The position numbers were made by a program, and so were the translations under genes. From contig CAZTJO010000013.1 in assembly GCA_964614095.1 (NCBI GenBank), positions 1-51,713 on the forward strand: a stretch of 51,713 nucleotides of DNA. Direction: 5' to 3'. Each line of letters opens with the position of its first letter. Position 1 is the first letter of the stretch. Source of the DNA: CAZWKX01 sp964614095 (GTDB lineage Bacteria > Actinomycetota > Acidimicrobiia > Spongiisociales > UBA11373). Positions 18,848 through 25,842 of the stretch are shown piece after piece. The notes beneath the pieces were generated by a model. The model was not told the origin of the DNA. It made no database searches and saw only the letters and a list, made by a program, of their open reading frames with translations.

Positions 18848-19443
18848 TGCGGCTGCCGAGCCGGCTGGTCGTGGGCACCAAGAACCCGGGCAAACTCCGC
18901 GAAGTCCACGCGGTAGTCACCGAGGTGCTGTCGGACGTCGAGATTGTGGAGGTCGCCGATTGGCCCGACGTGCCCGAGTCCGGGGAATCGCTCAAGGAAA
19001 ATGCACTCATCAAGGCGCGCGCCGTTTGTGCTGCCACCGGCATCGCGGCTATCGCCGACGACACCGGGCTGGAGGTCGACGCGCTGGAGGGAGGTCCGGG
19101 GGTGCGAAGTGCCCGGTTTGCCGGTCCCGGCGCCGATGACAGCGCCAATCGGCGGGCTTTGCTCTCGGCACTGGAGGGCTGTAGCGAGAGAGCGGCCCGC
19201 TTCCGTACCGTGGTCGCGGTTGTGTCCCCGCAGGGTGACGAGATGACCGTTGAGGGGATTCTGGAGGGAGCCATCGCCTACAGAGCGCGAGGCAGTGGTG
19301 GTTTTGGCTATGACTCACTGTTTGAGGTTGATGGCCGGACGCTGGCGGAAATGGGCGAAGAAGAGAAAAACCGGCTCAGCCATCGGGGCCGGGCGCTGCG
19401 TGCTCTTGCCGCTCTTTGCCGCCACGAGCCGGGGTGCCGCTAG
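18844..19443 (+). CDS. rdgB: dITP/XTP pyrophosphatase (RdgB/HAM1)
   Basis: This house-cleaning enzyme hydrolyses dITP, XTP and similar deaminated purine nucleotides to monophosphates. The protein has 199 residues. It shows the N-terminal VVGTKNPGKLREV, SLKENALIKARAV, IADDTGLEVDALEGGPGVRSARFAGP, and the C-terminal GGFGYDSLFEV and LSHRGRALRAL, all classic HAM1 motifs. ATG 18844 lies in an ATGA overlap with rph, the end of a three-gene operon. Confidence 0.96.
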   Translation: MMRLPSRLVVGTKNPGKLREVHAVVTEVLSDVEIVEVADWPDVPESGESLKENALIKARAVCAATGIAAIADDTGLEVDALEGGPGVRSARFAGPGADDSANRRALLSALEGCSERAARFRTVVAVVSPQGDEMTVEGILEGAIAYRARGSGGFGYDSLFEVDGRTLAEMGEEEKNRLSHRGRALRALAALCRHEPGCR

Positions 19444-19621
19444 CCCTGTTCGCCCGCTAGATCACTCGACGAGAACACGTTGGTGCCGGCATGGCGCCTG
19501 GAATCGGGCGACGTCTGCAATCCGGGTTGGGCATGTCGGCGACGCGACCGTTTGCAGCGTGCGCCACGCACTACGCTGCGGCTGGCGCCTTTTGGCGTCT
19601 CGAGGGTCGGATGGAGCGGCG

Positions 19622-21027
19622 ATGCAAACAGCGCGAGTTGTTGTGCGCAGAGGTACGGCGCTTGCCCTAGCGCTGGTCCTTGGAGGTTGTGCAGGTGGTG
19701 GAGGCACGACAACGGTAACCACGTCGACTTCGACCACCTCGACCACGGTTGAGGCAACTACAACGATCGAGACGACCACCACGATCCCTCCGACCACAAC
19801 GACCCTAGCGCCGGTGACGGCTCATCCGAACCTGCCGCTCGCAGAGAGCCGGAGTGTGGTTCCTTGGGAGGAGGTCGGCGCAGCCTGGGTGCTGGCGCTG
19901 TACTCGGGTGCCACTCTCGACGAGCCGGGACCCACCGCTCTGTATCTGGCGAGCCCGGCTGGGGTCCTGTACGAGATGAAGGCCTGGGAGGCCGCCGAGC
20001 CTGCTCCGTGGGTTATCGACGACTGGTCGCCGGAGCGTCACCGAGCCCTGCTCCGCTACGGCAATTTCTCCGACCTCCGCAAGGAGATCCGCTTGCTTTC
20101 TCTCGACAGCGGCGACGAATCCGTACTAACGGCGGCCCCCGAGCTCGCTGAGATTGCCGCCGGGTTCACCGCATCGGGGCTCAGGGTGGTCAGCTATAGG
20201 AACGCTGATTCCGAGGAGACACTCGAAGTCCTGAACACCAACGGGAGCCTGTTCGTGTCGTTGGCCGGCCAGGCTTCCAGCTCCTCGGCTCCGCTCACCT
20301 GGCTCTACGGCCTCGACGGCACGACGGTGGCCGTCGGTGACCGCAGCGGGATGCATATGGTGTCTGCTGAGGGGGAGCGGCTGCACGATCTCGACGCAGC
20401 GGGAGAGAGCTGCCGGCCGGTGCGATGGTGGGATGAGAACATGATCCTTGTTTCGTGCATTCCGCGAGCGGTGGCAACCGCCGGCGGTACCTACTACCAG
20501 CTTTGGCTGGTGCCGGCAGATGGGGGGGTTGCTCTCAACCTGACCAGCGTCCCGGCGAGCCCGGGGGATTCCGACTTTGGGTACGGCGACGCTTGGCAGA
20601 CGGAGACCCAGGTGTACATGCAGTGGCTGGGGGCATGTTCCATGGCACGCGTTGATCGGCTGTACGGTGGGGGAGCGTTNNNNNNNNNNNNNNNNNNNNN
20701 NNNNNNNNNNNNNNNNNNNNNNNNNNNNNNNNNNNNNNNNNNNNNNNNNNNNNNNNNNNNNNNNNNNNNNNNNNNNNNNGGCTGGGGGCATGTTCCATGG
20801 CACGCGTTGATCGGCTGTACGGTGGGGGAGCGTTCCCCGTGCAGGCTTCGGGCCAGCAGTTTGTGGTGGGGACGGGCGATTCCGGAATCGTGCTGCGCAT
20901 GTGGGATGGCTGCGACAGGCTGCACGGCAGCCTGCGGCTGGTGTCCCCCGAAGGTGAGGTGCTTGTCACTCTGATTCCGCCGGGTGAGGGAGTGTTTGGT
21001 GTGCTGTCGGCGGTGATGGTGGGGTAG
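19622..21027 (+). CDS. Thr-rich lipoprotein, split only by an artefactual gap
   Basis: A lipoprotein with lipobox LVLGGC and a long TTTTSTTTVEATTT-type stalk, followed by a soluble domain rich in beta-strand segments (repeated GLDGTTVAVGD, LWLVPADGG, LVSPEGEVLVTL) that resembles a beta-propeller sensor-like surface protein. I cannot name a family. The N run at 20680-20779 interrupts the frame. The 55 bases before it (20625-20679) are repeated exactly after it (20780-20834). If one copy and the N are removed (155 bases), the frame runs on from ...ARVDRLYGGGA to FPVQASGQ... and to the TAG at 21025-21027, giving 416 residues. ATG 19622 has GGAG five bases upstream. Confidence 0.75.
20680..20779. 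other. Assembly gap of 100 N between overlapping contig ends
   Basis: One hundred N flanked by two identical 55-base sequences (20625-20679 and 20780-20834). These are almost surely the same bases read at the ends of two contigs that share a 55-mer. Collapsing them restores the lipoprotein reading frame, so no sequence need be missing. Confidence 0.9.
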
Positions 21028-21028
21028 G

Positions 21029-21080
21029 AGAGAGTTCAGAATTCAGAGTCGGTATTGCACTTCTGGAATCTGGACTCTTG
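21029..21080. repeat. Intergenic palindromic repeat, copy C
   Basis: Directly after the Thr-rich lipoprotein. The left arm GAGTTCAGAATTCAGAGTCGG ends at 21051, the loop is TATTGCAC, and the right arm TTCTGGAATCTGGACTCTTG runs at 21061-21080. Confidence 0.75.
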
Positions 21081-21121
21081 TGGCCGTTCGCCATCGATTG
21101 TCTTACTAACGTCCCTACGGC

Positions 21122-21205
21122 GCGGGCGTAGCCGAATTTGGTACAGGCGCCGGACTTAGGATCCGGTGGGTTTTCCCGATGTGGGTTCGAGTCCCACCGC
21201 CCGCA
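21122..21205 (+). tRNA. tRNA-Leu (anticodon TAG)
   Basis: Acceptor stem GCGGGCG/CGCCCGC with discriminator A, anticodon arm CCGGA-CTTAGGA-TCCGG, and the long variable arm of class II tRNAs before T-loop GGTTCGAGTCC. CCA is not encoded. Length 84. Confidence 0.95.
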
Positions 21206-21240
21206 CAAGTTGCGCCCGGGGTTGAACCGGCCGCAACCGG

Positions 21241-21316
21241 AACTCGGATCTCAGAAACCAGAGTCGGTATGGCACGATCTGAATTCTGAATTCTCTTCCT
21301 CTGGATTCTGGATTCT
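21241..21316. repeat. Intergenic palindromic repeat, copy D
   Basis: After tRNA-Leu. The left arm (21244-21266) includes CAGAAACCAGAGTCGG, the loop is TATGGCACGA, and the right arm TCTGAATTCTGAATTCTC runs at 21278-21295, followed by two further TCTGGAT units. Confidence 0.72.
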
Positions 21317-21347
21317 GAAGGTCGTTCGTCTTTGACGAACGACCTTC
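21317..21347. terminator. Strong hairpin, likely terminator of tRNA-Leu
   Basis: GAAGGTCGTTCGTC, loop TTT, GACGAACGACCTTC: a perfect 14-bp stem with a 3-base loop and no T run. It lies about 110 bases after tRNA-Leu with repeat copy D between, so assignment to tRNA-Leu is an inference. Confidence 0.65.
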
Positions 21348-21349
21348 TC

Positions 21350-21373
21350 GGTGGGTCGCCCCGGACTTGAACC
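21350..21373 (-). repeat. Partial copy of the tRNA-Lys 3' end
   Basis: Twenty-two of 24 bases match 21599-21622, the 3' end of tRNA-Lys with its flank, in the same orientation and about 249 bases away. The T-stem no longer pairs, so it is not a working tRNA. Such a direct repeat of a tRNA 3' end is what an attachment site looks like, but no integrase is present. Confidence 0.6.
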
Positions 21374-21382
21374 TACCTGGTT

Positions 21383-21469
21383 GGGCCGGACCGGAGGCCC
21401 GGCGCCTCGGAGCGAACGGTTGCAGACCGAGTAGGGGTGCAACCGGAGCGACCGTCGCTATGGGCGACC
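21383..21469. other. Structured unit 1 of a tandem pair, unknown function
   Basis: Three successive hairpins. Hairpin a: GCCGGACC (21385-21392), loop GGA, GGCCCGGC. Hairpin b: CGGTTGCA (21417-21424), 13-base loop starting GACCGAGTAGGG, TGCAACCG (21438-21445). Hairpin c: GTCGC/GCGAC around 21454-21468. The word GGAGCGA stands on both sides of hairpin b. The strand of transcription is not known. Confidence 0.55.
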
Positions 21470-21494
21470 AGTCATCGGGCCAGGCCCATTCTGT

Positions 21495-21580
21495 GCTGGC
21501 CCGGAGGGCCAGCGCTATGGAGGGAGGGTCTCGAGACCGAGTAGGGCTCGAAACCTGAGGAGGGCCGCCAAAGGCGGCTG
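21495..21580. other. Structured unit 2 of a tandem pair, unknown function
   Basis: The same three-hairpin plan as unit 1. Hairpin a: GCTGGCCC (21495-21502), loop GGA, GGGCCAGC. Hairpin b: GGTCTCGA (21527-21534), 13-base loop starting GACCGAGTAGGG, TCGAAACC (21548-21555). Hairpin c: GCCGCC, loop AAA, GGCGGC (21564-21578). Loops a and b match unit 1 while the stems differ in a pairing-preserving way. Confidence 0.55.
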
Positions 21581-21598
21581 TCTGCTTTTGCCGTCTTG

Positions 21599-21674
<76 letters not shown>

Positions 21675-21799
21675 GGAGACAGCATAGCCCCGAGGCAAAG
21701 GGGGGAAGAGCGGAGCAGCGCGGGGCCGGACGCGCCGGCGGTGATGCCCGGTGGAGACTTCGCCCGAGCCTCAGATCGGGGTACGCTGCCTCCAAGAAC

Positions 21800-21873
21800 C
21801 GGGCTGTGGCGCAGTTTGGTAGCGCACCTGCTTTGGGAGCAGGGGGTCGTCGGTTCGAATCCGGCCAGCCCGA
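21800..21873 (+). tRNA. tRNA-Pro (anticodon TGG)
   Basis: Acceptor CGGGCTG/CAGCCCG, D-arm GGCGCAGTTTGGTAGCGC, anticodon arm CCTGC-TTTGGGA-GCAGG, T-loop GGTTCGAATCC, discriminator A. Length 74, CCA not encoded. Confidence 0.96.
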
Positions 21874-21902
21874 CGGCGATGACTAATGTGCCCTGGCAGC
21901 AG

Positions 21903-21975
<73 letters not shown>

Positions 21976-22000
21976 GAAGGTCCCGGTGACCTTCTGGACT

Positions 22001-22073
22001 GCCCCCGTAGCTCAGGGGACAGAGCAGGAGCCTTCTAAGCTCTTGGTCGGGGGTTCGAATCCTCCCGGGGGCA
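22001..22073 (+). tRNA. tRNA-Arg (anticodon TCT)
   Basis: Acceptor GCCCCCG/CGGGGGC, D-arm AGCTCAGGGGACAGAGC, anticodon arm GGAGC-CTTCTAA-GCTCT with one G-U pair, T-loop GGTTCGAATCC, discriminator A. Length 73, CCA not encoded. It reads the rare AGA/AGG codons. Confidence 0.95.
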
Positions 22074-22087
22074 CCGGAACCCTTCGT

Positions 22088-22163
22088 GGTGGCCGTAGCT
22101 CAGTCAGGTTAGAGCGCCAGGTTGTGGCCCTGGAGGTCGGGGGTTCAAATCCCCTCGGTCACC
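22088..22163 (+). tRNA. tRNA-His (anticodon GTG)
   Basis: Acceptor GTGGCCG/CGGTCAC with the extra G-1 (22088) facing discriminator C (22163), the identity mark of tRNA-His and here encoded in the DNA. Anticodon arm CCAGG-TTGTGGC-CCTGG, T-loop GGTTCAAATCC. Confidence 0.95.
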
Positions 22164-22168
22164 CCGGT

Positions 22169-22198
22169 TGTCGAGACGGCCGCATGGCCGTCTCGACA
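22169..22198. terminator. Hairpin terminator after the tRNA cluster
   Basis: TGTCGAGACGGCC, loop GCAT, GGCCGTCTCGACA: a perfect 13-bp stem with no T run, between tRNA-His and the trigger factor gene. It ends 18 bases before the tig start, so it could also act in the tig leader. Confidence 0.75.
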
Positions 22199-22216
22199 CA
22201 TTAGAAGGAGATGTAG

Positions 22217-23599
22217 GTGAGCGAGGGCAAAAAAGCCGGTCCTTTCGAAAGGATCGTGACCGTGACGGTCGATGGCGACGCTGTGGAAGCGGCCAAGGCA
22301 CAGGCGGCGCGCCGGCTGTCACAGGGCATGAAGATCAAAGGATTCCGATCCGGCACCGCGCCGCGCCAGGTTATCGAAGCGGCGGTGGGGCCCGATGTGC
22401 TGCGCCGGGAGGCCATCGACGGCGCATTGCCCGACATCGCCGTTGCCGCGTTGGCTGAGGCCGGCCTCGAGCCGGCGGCGCCGCCCCGTATCGAAGAGAT
22501 GCGCGATCGGGACGACTCGGGTGTCGATGTGGACATACGGGTGACCCTCTGGCCCGAGCTCAAGAAGACGCCCAAGTATCGAGGCCGGCGCATCGAGGTG
22601 ACCTCGCCCCGCGTCGATGACGGCGACATCGCCGAACACATCGACCGTATGCGCGACCAATTCGCCGAACTCAAGGATGTGAGCCGGGAGGCCTTTGACG
22701 GCGACTACGTGCTTCTGGATGTGAAGACGAGCGACGGCGATGAGCAGGTATCGGCCGGCTCAACAAACGATCTTCTGTACGAGGTCGGGTCGGGCGGGTT
22801 TCTCGATGGTCTGGATGAAGCACTACGCGGGAAGGCCGCCGGCCACATCGCCGGCTTCGACACGGTCCTGCCCGCGAGCATGGGCGAACACGGCGGCAGC
22901 GCCGTATCCGTGCGAGTGCTCGTCAAGCAGGTGAAGGCCAAACAGCTGCCCGACCTCACCGACGAGTGGGTCGGCGATGTCTCGGAGTACACAACCATCG
23001 AGCAGCTCCGGGAAGCTCTCGGCGAAGAGCTCAGCCGCTCCCGCCTGGCTGCGGCGAGAGGTGAGTTCGAGCAGAAGCTTCTCGAGACGCTTCGTGCCGA
23101 GACCGCCGTTGAGATTCCCGACGATCTTGTGGCCGCTGAGATGGATTCGGTGCTGAGGCGGTTCGCCAATCGGCTCGCCGGGGGCAAGGTCACTCTCGCC
23201 CATTACCTGGAACTCACCGGCCAGGACGAGGACTCTTTTGTTGCCGACGTGCGCTCGCAGGCAATCCTGAACCTAGAAACCCGCGTGTTCCTCGAGGCTG
23301 TGGCGAGGGAAGAGGAGCTTGAGGTCGGCGATGACGATGTTGCCGAGATGGTGACGATTCTGGCTTCCGCTGCCGAGATGAGTGTCGAGGCGTACCGCAA
23401 GGCACTGGGGGAGGGAGGTCAGGAGAAGGCACTGGCCGGTGATATCCTGAGAAGGAAGGCGGTCGCCCGATTGCTTGAAGTGGCAACAGCGATCGATGCC
23501 GATGGCAAGGAGATCGAGTTCCCGGCGGCCGACGCCGTTTCGGGTCCTGAGGTGGGTGGCTCCGACGAAGAGCCCGAGCCCGCAGAGGATGGAGCATGA
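22217..23599 (+). CDS. tig: Trigger factor
   Basis: Trigger factor is the ribosome-bound chaperone and peptidyl-prolyl isomerase that meets nascent chains. The protein has 460 residues from GTG 22217, six bases after GAAGGAG. The ribosome-docking loop KGFRSGTAPRQVIE is at about residues 40-53. The PPIase (FKBP-like) domain lies around 155-240 with FDGDYVLLDV and a poorly conserved core. The C-terminal helical domain includes SRLAAARGEFEQKLLETL and TGQDEDSFVADVRSQA. It ends with an acidic tail. The stop overlaps the clpP ATG (ATGA), so chaperone and protease are co-expressed. Confidence 0.96.
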   Translation: MSEGKKAGPFERIVTVTVDGDAVEAAKAQAARRLSQGMKIKGFRSGTAPRQVIEAAVGPDVLRREAIDGALPDIAVAALAEAGLEPAAPPRIEEMRDRDDSGVDVDIRVTLWPELKKTPKYRGRRIEVTSPRVDDGDIAEHIDRMRDQFAELKDVSREAFDGDYVLLDVKTSDGDEQVSAGSTNDLLYEVGSGGFLDGLDEALRGKAAGHIAGFDTVLPASMGEHGGSAVSVRVLVKQVKAKQLPDLTDEWVGDVSEYTTIEQLREALGEELSRSRLAAARGEFEQKLLETLRAETAVEIPDDLVAAEMDSVLRRFANRLAGGKVTLAHYLELTGQDEDSFVADVRSQAILNLETRVFLEAVAREEELEVGDDDVAEMVTILASAAEMSVEAYRKALGEGGQEKALAGDILRRKAVARLLEVATAIDADGKEIEFPAADAVSGPEVGGSDEEPEPAEDGA

Positions 23600-24213
23600 T
23601 CACGAGCAGCTACCTGGTCCCAACCGTTGTCGAGCAGACGAGTCGCGGTGAGCGGGCCTTCGACATCTACAGTCGTCTTCTCAAAGAGCGGATCATCTTT
23701 CTGGGGACTCCCATCGACGACAACATCGCCAATCTCATCATGGCCCAATTGCTGCATCTCGAAGGGGACGAGCCGGACAAGGATATTGCTCTCTATATCA
23801 ACTCTCCTGGTGGGGCCATGACGTCGCTCATGGCCATCTACGACACCATGAATTTCGTCAAACCGGATGTGGCCACGTACTGCATGGGCCAGGCGGCCTC
23901 TGCCGCCGCGGTCTTGCTTGCAGCCGGGGCCGAAGGGAAACGATTCGCCCTTCCCCATGCCAGGGTCATGTTCCACCAGCCTCACATCGGCGGTCTGGAG
24001 GGTCAGGCCACCGATATCGAGATCCATGCCAGGGAGATCATCCGGGTGAAGGAAGAGATGAATCAGATGCTCGCCGGGCACACCGGTCAGGATATCGAGA
24101 AGGTTCGCCTCGACACCGAACGCGACTTTTGGATGACGGCACCGGAGGCGAAGGAGTACGGAGTCATCGATGAGGTTCTCACCGCGCGTGATCTGAAGGC
24201 AGTTGCCGGATAG
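23596..24213 (+). CDS. clpP: ATP-dependent Clp protease proteolytic subunit
   Basis: ClpP is the serine peptidase chamber of ClpXP. The protein has 205 residues. The catalytic triad is visible: Ser in MGQAASAAAVLL, His in ALPHARVMFHQP, and Asp in TERDFWMTAPEAKEYGVID. The handle-region helix EIHAREIIRVKEEMNQML follows. Only one clpP is seen here, whereas many actinobacteria have two adjacent copies before clpX; a second could lie elsewhere. The gene is coupled to tig by ATGA and to clpX by a 12-base spacer holding GGATAGGA. Confidence 0.97.
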   Translation: MITSSYLVPTVVEQTSRGERAFDIYSRLLKERIIFLGTPIDDNIANLIMAQLLHLEGDEPDKDIALYINSPGGAMTSLMAIYDTMNFVKPDVATYCMGQAASAAAVLLAAGAEGKRFALPHARVMFHQPHIGGLEGQATDIEIHAREIIRVKEEMNQMLAGHTGQDIEKVRLDTERDFWMTAPEAKEYGVIDEVLTARDLKAVAG

Positions 24214-24225
24214 GGGATAGGACGG

Positions 24226-25497
24226 ATGGTTTCCAAGTTCGGCGAAGGAGGGGATCTCCTCAAGTGCAGCTTCTGTGGCAAGTCGCAGAAGCAGGTGAAG
24301 AAGCTCATTGCCGGGCCGGGCGTCTACATCTGCGATGAGTGCATCGATCTCTGTAATGAAATCATCGAAGAGGAGCTGGCCACCTCCGAGGAGACGCCGC
24401 TCGACGTCCTTCCCAAGCCTTCGGAGATCCATGGGTTCCTCGAGGACTATGTCGTCGGCCAGGACCGGGCCAAGAAGATTCTCTCGGTTGCCGTCTACAA
24501 CCATTACAAGCGGGTGAAGGCAGGGCAGCGTGCCACCGGCGACGACATAGAGCTCCAGAAGTCCAACATCCTGCTCATCGGCCCCACTGGTGTCGGCAAG
24601 ACGCTGCTGGCGCAGACCCTGGCCCGCATGCTCAATGTCCCTTTCGCCATCGCCGACGCCACTGCGCTGACCGAAGCCGGCTATGTCGGCGAGGACGTCG
24701 AGAACATCCTGCTCAAGCTCATCCAGGCCGCCGACTACGACATCAAGAAGGCTGAGCAGGGCATTATCTACATCGATGAGATCGACAAGATCGCACGCAA
24801 GGCGGAGAACCCGTCCATCACCAGGGATGTCTCCGGTGAGGGCGTGCAGCAAGCGCTGCTGAAGATCCTCGAGGGCACGGTGGCATCGGTGCCCCCACAG
24901 GGAGGGCGCAAGCACCCGCATCAGGAGTTTCTTCAGATCGACACCACAAACATGCTGTTCATCTGCGGCGGTGCCTTTTCCGGCCTGGAGCACATCATTG
25001 AGAGCCGTATCGGAAGGCGTTCCGTCGGTTTCGACGCCCACGTGCATGCCAAGAGTGATCAAGACGGGGCCACCTTGAGTTCGGTGCTTCCTGAGGACCT
25101 CATGATGTACGGTCTCATCCCTGAGTTTGTGGGCCGGCTGCCCGTCATCTCCACGGTGGATCATCTCGACGAGCCGGCGCTCATTCGTGTGCTGCTCGAG
25201 CCGAAGAACTCGCTGGTCAAGCAGTACGGCAGGTTCTTTGAGATGGACGGCGTTGAGCTTGTGTTCACCGACGATGCGCTCGAGGCGATAGCCGGCCAGG
25301 CGCAGCTGCGGGGTACCGGTGCCCGGGGTCTGCGCGCCATTCTTGAAGAGGTGCTGCTCAACACCATGTACGAGCTGCCGTCACGCGAAGACGTGGCCCG
25401 GGTGGTCATCGACGGCGAGGTTGTGCGAGAGCGCATCAACCCGACGCTGATCCCGATCCAGGAACTCGGCAAGGAACGCCGCGAACGCAGTGCATGA
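24226..25497 (+). CDS. clpX: ATP-dependent Clp protease ATP-binding subunit ClpX
   Basis: ClpX is the AAA+ unfoldase that feeds ClpP, including tmRNA-tagged chains. The protein has 423 residues, the usual length. The N-terminal zinc domain shows CSFCGKSQKQVKKLIAGPG and ICDECIDLC. The AAA+ core has Walker A GPTGVGKT, Walker B IIYIDEIDKI, the pore loop GYVGEDVENI and the sensor region GFVGRLPVIS. The IGF-type loop that docks on ClpP is present as IGRRSVGF. The gene ends the tig-clpP-clpX operon; repeat copy E follows. Confidence 0.97.
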   Translation: MVSKFGEGGDLLKCSFCGKSQKQVKKLIAGPGVYICDECIDLCNEIIEEELATSEETPLDVLPKPSEIHGFLEDYVVGQDRAKKILSVAVYNHYKRVKAGQRATGDDIELQKSNILLIGPTGVGKTLLAQTLARMLNVPFAIADATALTEAGYVGEDVENILLKLIQAADYDIKKAEQGIIYIDEIDKIARKAENPSITRDVSGEGVQQALLKILEGTVASVPPQGGRKHPHQEFLQIDTTNMLFICGGAFSGLEHIIESRIGRRSVGFDAHVHAKSDQDGATLSSVLPEDLMMYGLIPEFVGRLPVISTVDHLDEPALIRVLLEPKNSLVKQYGRFFEMDGVELVFTDDALEAIAGQAQLRGTGARGLRAILEEVLLNTMYELPSREDVARVVIDGEVVRERINPTLIPIQELGKERRERSA

Positions 25498-25520
25498 CCG
25501 TGCCGGCCGGCGCCGGCATG

Positions 25521-25577
25521 GTCGGAATTCAGAATTCACGGCGCGCTCTACCGACTCTGAATTCTGAACCCTTCCTC
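25521..25577. repeat. Intergenic palindromic repeat, copy E (inverted)
   Basis: Between clpX and valS. The reverse complement reads GTTCAGAATTCAGAGTCGG (25550-25568), then TAGAGCGCGCCG, then TGAATTCTGAATTCC (25524-25538). The loop signature GTCGGTA runs on the opposite strand compared with copies B, C, D and F, so this copy is inserted the other way round. A further degenerate stretch with CAATTCGAATTCTG lies at 25582-25595. Confidence 0.72.
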
Positions 25578-25667
25578 TCAGCAATTCGAATTCTGCAATC
25601 TGCGTACTCTCAAGTGACTAGTCACCTCGCACCGTGGCAAATGATATGCCGCCACCACGCAAAGCAG

Positions 25668-25696
25668 TTGAGTGGTCGCCTTCCGCAGCGTAGGGT
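25668..25696 (+). promoter_or_regulatory. Promoter upstream of valS
   Basis: TTGAGT (25668-25673), a 17-base spacer and TAGGGT (25691-25696) form a good housekeeping promoter. Transcription would start near 25703 and give valS a leader of about 140 bases. A second box TATGAT at 25823-25828 could drive a short-leader transcript. Confidence 0.5.
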
Positions 25697-25698
25697 GT

Positions 25699-25789
25699 TC
25701 AACGGAACGAGGAATTCGCCGTTGAGCGTCGGTCCCCGCTCAGCGGAATGGAAGGGGGTTGAGGCCGGCGCCACGGGCGCCGGCCTTCC
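25699..25789 (+). promoter_or_regulatory. Structured leader of valS, candidate attenuator
   Basis: Within the clpX-valS intergenic region (25498-25842), downstream of the promoter. Hairpin 1 is TCAACGG (25699-25705) with CCGTTGA (25719-25725). Hairpin 2 is TGAGCG (25723-25728) with CGCTCA (25737-25742); it shares TGA with hairpin 1, so the two exclude each other. Hairpin 3, GGCCGGCGCC/GGCGCCGGCC at 25763-25785 with loop ACG, is a strong terminator-like stem flanked by GGAAGG and CCTTCC. This is the shape of an attenuator. I could not find the T-box core. Confidence 0.45.
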
Positions 25790-25842
25790 TCCTGCCTCCA
25801 CGGCTCTCCCCTCCGCTTGTTCTATGATGGCCGCCGCCATGA

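Noticed and set aside
20625..20834. A real 55-bp direct repeat such as a target-site duplication
   Set aside because: The exact match ends at the N run, the same 55-base length occurs at another gap, and collapsing restores the reading frame.
21367..21558. Small ORF on the plus strand over the structured units
   Set aside because: Both strands are open by chance, no SD is present, and the compensating changes fit pairing rather than codon use.
21527..21580. Hammerhead ribozyme in unit 2 (CTGAGGA and CGAAAC are both present)
   Set aside because: The two core words are in the wrong order and spacing, and unit 1 lacks both.
23419..25164. Antisense frame opposite clpP and clpX
   Set aside because: Covers two well-conserved genes on the other strand and has no family features.
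25699..25789. T-box riboswitch before valS
   Set aside because: The AGGGTGGNACCGCG core and a specifier loop could not be found.
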